Source of the DNA: Saccoglossus kowalevskii
Lineage: Eukaryota; Hemichordata; Enteropneusta; Harrimaniidae
Reading direction: 5' to 3'
DNA: 10,856 nucleotides
Assembly (NCBI RefSeq): GCF_000003605.2
Contig: NW_003116463.1
Coordinates: forward strand, 276,707-287,562
Positions 7,507 to 10,856 of this stretch are shown one piece after another. The notes under the pieces are model-generated. The model was not told where the DNA came from. It saw only the letters and a program-made list of their open reading frames with translations, and did no database searches. Position 1 is the first letter of the stretch. Each line of letters begins with the position of its first letter. The position numbers were made by a program, and so were the translations under genes.

Positions 7507-10500
7507 CTGCAATAAAAATATTCATTACTCAAAAACAATTCAAATATTTCTACAAAACATATTACATGAACTTGCAGTAGACTACAACAAACAAACAAAC
7601 AAATGAACAAACCAGCCAAGGCAATAGTAAACAAAACTCAGCCATTTTGTATCAGAACTTTAAACAAAGAGATGTTAATCTGTTAACATGATGTAAATGT
7701 AGGTAGTTGTAAAGTTTGATTGCAATCAGTCAATGCATGTCAGAGATTATGTCTCTGGAACAGAATCCATTAATACAAAATGCATGTTTTTAAATTTGAT
7801 CTGAAAAACAAACTGATAAGCATCAAGATTGGTTCCATAATGTCCAATGTATGTACTAACGAAATTCATCTATACACAACCAAGATCAAGTTCTGGAATA
7901 GCAGAAATGCTTGACTTCGGTGAATTTTGAACATTAAAATGGCCACCATTCATTCATCCTGCATCCTATTATGTATGATGTATGTATAAAGTTTCAAAGC
8001 ATGATATAAATATGTCTAAATGACCACCAGTTGGTTGAGCTGTGACTCAAGAGGTGATCATCAGTAGTCAGGAAGCAAATAATGTACTTACAAATGAAAA
8101 GTTTCGTTATATTTTGGTGACCAGTTGTTGCTTTTAGATTTGGTGGAATGTTTTCGTCGTTTATCGCTAAGGTGTGGACCAATGAGATTTACTTCTACAA
8201 AAGGTCTAAACATGCTAGTTGTATTCCATTTAAGATCATTGGCTGCTACAACTGAAAAAAAGAACAAAAAAATAATTTAAGCCAAACTTAAACTGTGCTG
8301 TTGTCTTTCAAAATAAATCAGAGAATAATAAAAAACAAGTTAGTTTTCTACCAGAATGTGAAATGTAAAATTAACATCACTGTGATGAAATTAGTACTTA
8401 AAGGCCGACATTTACCACCCATGGGTTGGGCGGATCTTAGTGATTATTCAACAACGCAATCATTTATTAAATGCAGATAGTCAACGTCTGCGCTAATCTT
8501 TTGTTTATGTTTATAGTTACTGATCTGAGAACAAGGAGCCCAGGAACTATAATCAACTGTACGCACTCCCTATGAGCGAGGGGGGGGGGGGGGTATCGGC
8601 TAGTATCTAGTGTAAGAAATAGACAAGGAATGAAGGCTCCAGCCAACTCATATATTTTAAACAGGAAAAAACAGAGAAACAGAATGAAAAATAAAATCTA
8701 TATAAAAAACCCAGTTTGAAGAATATTAGTTGTTCTTTCAAATTTCGCCAAAACCTTACCTATATTTTACCTACTGGTATATCTGCAGATTAAATCAAAA
8801 AAACTACACAAATTGACTCCATTTATGAATATATAACGAACGACACAGTTGGAGGCATGGCCTGTTTGTCAACAACCAATCATAAGACTGGTTACGAACC
8901 ACACGTAACCAGTCTTGAGATTGGTTCTTGACAAATTCTGTTTATATACCAAGTTGGTCTTTAAGGCCAGTTAAATCTATTTTTAAGTCTAGATGGAACC
9001 AGTTTATACCAGATCAAATCAGAAAGTGTAGATACCTTTAACTGTTACTTTGTGCTCGCCTGTACCAGGATGTGTAAATAAATCAACCTGTATTGAAACT
9101 TCACCTACAGCATCATCTACACTAGGTTGATCTACAAAGCATAACATTAAACAAGTCAGTCAACTATGGCATACAATTGCAATAAAGAAACCAATAATTG
9201 CCTATGAACAAACATTGTAAAACTATTAAAAATTTGCCACACTAAGAAAATATAACAATGCTGAAGTTTGCCCCAGAATGCAAATCATGATGACAATGCA
9301 ATATATATTTGACTCTTAAAGCTTCATTAAACATCTTACCTTGTGAAGTCTGTGTTTGTACAAAAGTTTTGATCAGTGTGTCTGTTGTTTGTGTATACAA
9401 AGATAAAGCATAACGTAAGGACTGTAAATCAGGACTTTTCTCTAAGAATGTCTTCTTTAACCCACTACCTGATGCATGGAAATATTGCTGCACAGGAAAA
9501 GAAATACAAATCGATTTGAATTCAGTGAAAAGTAGATACACAATAATAACATGATAATGTTTATAGGCAGTTTACAGGTCCGGACGCACACACGCACGCA
9601 CACATGGAAGCACGGACACACAGAGGTCAAACATAAGTTCCCGTTTTCGGACTGCGTTTGAACGGGGACTAATAATAGTAAGGCAATCCAGGTGACGGTT
9701 TTGGAGAAGAAGTCGCTTGAGTGAAAAAAGTTGATGGACAACGCTTGACATGCAGAGGACGACAGATGTGGTCAACACAGGAGCTCCGCTTGGTCATCCT
9801 CGATGACAGTGGAGCTAATAAAGGTGTGCAACTTGGTGTGATCTTAGTTGTGTCAGTGTTCATATGATCTTCCAGTGTGTGCAGTTATTTGTATGTTCAT
9901 GAAGGTAGTTGCAGTAAATAGAATAGACAAAAATTTACTATTATATCTCACCTTGATTAAATCAAGTGCCATATCTAAAACAGCACATTGCTTTGGTGTC
10001 AAATTTTTACTGCTCTCCTGTCCAACATCCTGTCAGTAAAAGACACATAGAAAGTTTACATTTTCCATATTAAGCAATATATTGGTATGTACAGAAATTT
10101 GCAATTCCATCTGCAATCATTTACCAGTAAGTGTTAATTGGTGTTTGCTGTAGATATTAAAATATTGCTTTCTGGTGATCGAGAGTTGTTACTAGTGCAA
10201 CTCAATAAGTTGATTTTATTCCTACCATGTGTGCCTGTAACAAAGACTGTTGTGAGTACTTATGAATTACATAGATGGTCAGAAGGTAGTACAGGGATAG
10301 CGTACACAACAACACACGTTGTACTACCAAATAACACACAATAACTATATTTTAGCATGCAAAGTTATTGATAAAATAAAAGGATTTCAACACAAACTAT
10401 AGAGGGTGATGTTTACACCATAAACACTTGGGATTTACAAACAGCAAAATAGAGGGAAATGTTTAAACTACAAGCACTTGGGAACTACCAAGAAGCATGC

Positions 10501-10729
10501 ATTTCTATTGTACACTACACACTGATGAACACACTTATGCAGGGAAATTTCAAACAGCCATCTATTTTAGGTGTTAACATTTTACCTTATCTGAAGTGAC
10601 GAAACTCATAAGGCCACCACCAGCACTGACCTGACTTGCCACCCCTTGCACTGCACCTTGCAAAGATGCTGGGAAAGACATGGGCATCTTGACCAAGGCA
10701 GGATTCAGGTTGGCCAAGATAGAATTTTT
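7221..10729 (-). CDS. unc-13: UNC13/Munc13 synaptic vesicle priming protein, C-terminal part (six exons, 5' partial)
   Basis: Joining minus-strand exons 10729-10586, 10029-9952, 9487-9340, 9131-9036, 8251-8092 and 7506-7221 gives 912 nt: 303 residues and a TAG stop, with every junction GT-AG and in phase. Residues 1 to about 123 match the end of the MUN region; recognisable words are [28 protein letters not shown] and LIKTFVQTQ. From about residue 133 a C2 domain follows ([79 protein letters not shown]), which is the C2C domain of UNC13. In the known family, MUN opens syntaxin-Munc18 and promotes SNARE assembly, and C2C contacts the vesicle membrane without calcium; this copy is expected to act the same way at presynaptic release sites. 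The N-terminal C1/C2 domains and earlier MUN are outside the window. Orthology to neuronal UNC13 rather than UNC13D or BAIAP3 is inferred from close similarity across C2C. Confidence 0.95.
7507..8091 (-). other. unc-13 intron E-F (585 bp)
   Basis: It is bounded by GTAAGT at 8091 and ..attgcag at 7507. A short (caaa)n tract lies at about 7586-7604. No other structure was noted. Confidence 0.85.
8092..8251 (-). CDS. unc-13: unc-13 exon E (C2C core)
   Basis: The acceptor sits behind a long pyrimidine tract (..cttttttttcag) and the donor is the consensus GTAAGT. The exon encodes [20 protein letters not shown], then [20 protein letters not shown] and [12 protein letters not shown]. It holds the central C2C strands and a strongly basic patch (DKRRKH..TKSK). 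The C2C domain in this family is regarded as calcium-independent, and the basic patch suits a membrane- or protein-binding surface. The last codon (Phe) is split 2+1 with exon F. Confidence 0.95.
8580..8593. repeat. poly-G run (14 G)
   Basis: An uninterrupted homopolymer within intron D-E; the transcript of unc-13 would carry poly-C here. Such runs are length-unstable, and the true length may differ from the assembled one. Confidence 0.9.
8865..8935. repeat. 71-nt near-perfect hairpin in unc-13 intron D-E
   Basis: Two 32-nt arms match as inverted repeats at 29 of 32 positions around a 7-nt loop (aaccaca). The inner 13 bp (aagactggttacg and cgtaaccagtctt) are perfect, and the mismatches lie at one site and one adjacent pair in the outer stem. 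The size and shape suit either a foldback/MITE element or a precursor-microRNA-like hairpin transcribed with unc-13. I recognise no known microRNA in it. Confidence 0.85.
9036..9131 (-). CDS. unc-13: unc-13 exon D (start of C2C)
   Basis: The acceptor is ..gctttgtag and the donor is GTATCT, weaker than the other donors. The exon opens with the last two bases of a split Asp codon and closes with the first base of a split Val codon. It encodes [20 protein letters not shown] then [11 protein letters not shown], the first strand and loop of the C2C domain. It is too short and too lacking in ATG to be found as a stand-alone open frame; it is supported by exact phase joining to both neighbours. Confidence 0.93.
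9132..9339 (-). other. unc-13 intron C-D (208 bp)
   Basis: The shortest visible intron, bounded by GTAAGA at 9339 and ..tttgtag at 9132. Nothing else was noted. Confidence 0.85.
9340..9487 (-). CDS. unc-13: unc-13 exon C (end of MUN region)
   Basis: The acceptor is ..cctgtgcag and the donor is GTAAGA; the exon starts in phase 0 and ends after the first base of an Asp codon. It encodes 49 residues beginning [14 protein letters not shown] and including [19 protein letters not shown], then [12 protein letters not shown]. This is the most strongly conserved MUN block in the window. Reading past the donor into the intron quickly gives unrelated sequence, which supports the exon end. Confidence 0.94.
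9577..9824. mobile_element. dispersed element, copy 2, with GC-richer head, in unc-13 intron B-C
   Basis: The core at 9675-9824 aligns with copy 1 at 1608-1751. Before it lies a head absent from copy 1: an acgcac/cacac-rich stretch (9583-9620) and a stem agttcccgtt / aacggggact (9633-9670), pairing at nine of ten positions. The conserved small stem GTCATC-CTC-GATGAC is at 9793-9807. The element fills over half of the 464-bp intron B-C (9488-9951). Similar aacggggact-type stems appear in mollusc repeats as I remember them, but the family is not identified. Confidence 0.7.
9952..10029 (-). CDS. unc-13: unc-13 exon B (26 codons)
   Basis: The exon lies between acceptor ..ttttactgacag and donor GTGAGA and is phase 0 at both ends. 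It encodes [20 protein letters not shown] followed by ALDLIK. The LTPKQCAV word and the following helix are typical of the last MUN subdomain. The reading runs straight into exon C (LIK-QYFHASG). At 78 nt it is a multiple of three, so skipping it would keep the frame. Confidence 0.92.
10030..10585 (-). other. unc-13 intron A-B (556 bp) with a 41-bp direct repeat pair
   Basis: It is bounded by GTAAAA at 10585 and ..actgacag at 10030. Two related segments at 10399-10439 and 10449-10489 (both starting atagaggg and sharing cacttggg) match at about 32 of 41 positions, 50 bp apart. A plus-strand open frame at 10138-10344 is intronic noise. Confidence 0.8.
10586..10729 (-). CDS. unc-13: unc-13 exon A (first visible, 48 codons)
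   Basis: The acceptor is ..caatgtag at 10732-10730 and the donor is GTAAAA just below 10586; the exon is phase 0 at both ends. It encodes [18 protein letters not shown], then a small-residue-rich stretch ([19 protein letters not shown]) and LMSFVTSDK. This is the least conserved part of the visible protein and probably forms a loop within the late MUN region. The correct frame is fixed by phase-0 joining to exon B; another open frame across the same bases gives an unrelated, Cys- and Trp-containing peptide and is not used. The preceding exon is beyond the right edge, more than 127 bp away. Confidence 0.85.
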
Positions 10730-10856
10730 CTACATTGACAGACACCGGACAATGACAGAAAGACGCAAGGTAAAAAAACAAGAATACAGAATCCTATAAG
10801 TTACACAAAGATGGAATGAGATAAACTGATTTCACAATGAAATGATTTGAATTTGT

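Larger units (their letters stand above)
8252..9035 (-). other. unc-13 intron D-E (784 bp)
   Basis: It is bounded by GTATCT at 9035 and ..ttttttcag at 8252. It is the largest visible intron and holds the 71-nt hairpin at 8865-8935 and a 14-G run at 8580-8593. Confidence 0.85.

Noticed and set aside
7507-7634. An ATG-started upstream extension of exon F (hydrophobic, signal-peptide-like).
   Set aside because: It is intron sequence: an acceptor at 7507 completes the split Phe codon from exon E, and the family sequence continues in exon E, not here.
8417-8426. Ten-base palindrome acccatgggt.
   Set aside because: Short palindromes of this size occur by chance and nothing around it adds support.
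9457-9863. Overlapping minus-strand frames across the second dispersed-element copy, resembling a frame in copy 1.
   Set aside because: The similarity follows from DNA homology of the element; the frames are broken differently in the two copies and show no known protein domain.
10587-10781. A 64-codon minus-strand frame over exon A with Cys- and Trp-rich peptide.
   Set aside because: It is out of frame with exons B and C; the phase-0 frame ending TSDK joins exon B exactly.

Overview
The window looks like AT-rich animal (metazoan) DNA. Only one gene is recognisable: the 3' end of an UNC13/Munc13 family gene on the minus strand. Six coding exons can be joined exactly through GT-AG introns between 10729 and 7221. 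They encode the last 303 residues of the protein, namely the C-terminal part of the MUN region followed by a complete C2C domain and the natural stop. The window opens in the intron upstream of the first visible exon, so the N-terminus, C1, C2A/C2B and most of MUN lie outside it. Small phase-matched exons, introns of 208 to 784 bp, many minisatellites and TGACCTTGA-rich dispersed sequence suggest an invertebrate. A bivalve mollusc is my best guess, but this is inference.

Layout. 1-648: a 72-bp tandem array in which each unit is two diverged 36-bp halves. 649-1560: low-complexity and nuclear-receptor-half-site-rich sequence with no gene. 1608-1807: one copy of a dispersed element. 2365-2650: a degenerate ~30-bp minisatellite. 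3396-3504: an 87-bp inverted repeat ending in a poly-A tract. 4792-5092: 43-bp and 23-bp tandem arrays. 5660-6270: a 42-bp array. 6661-6977: a 21-bp array. 7221-10729: the UNC13 exons, whose introns hold a 71-nt near-perfect hairpin, a 14-G run and a second copy of the dispersed element. The first AATAAA downstream of the stop on the gene's strand is at 6498-6493, so a 3' UTR of about 730 nt carrying the 21-bp array is plausible.

No second gene, RNA gene, CRISPR array or bacterial-type feature could be supported. About 7 kb on the left is gene-free by eye and repeat-rich. Most short open frames there are by-products of tandem repeats whose period is a multiple of three. The most unusual items are the dimeric 36/72-bp array, which keeps a 231-codon frame open on the minus strand and carries regular CCAAT-box-like motifs; the intronic 71-nt hairpin; and the two copies of an unnamed dispersed element sharing a conserved small stem. 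None of these is shown to be a new functional system.
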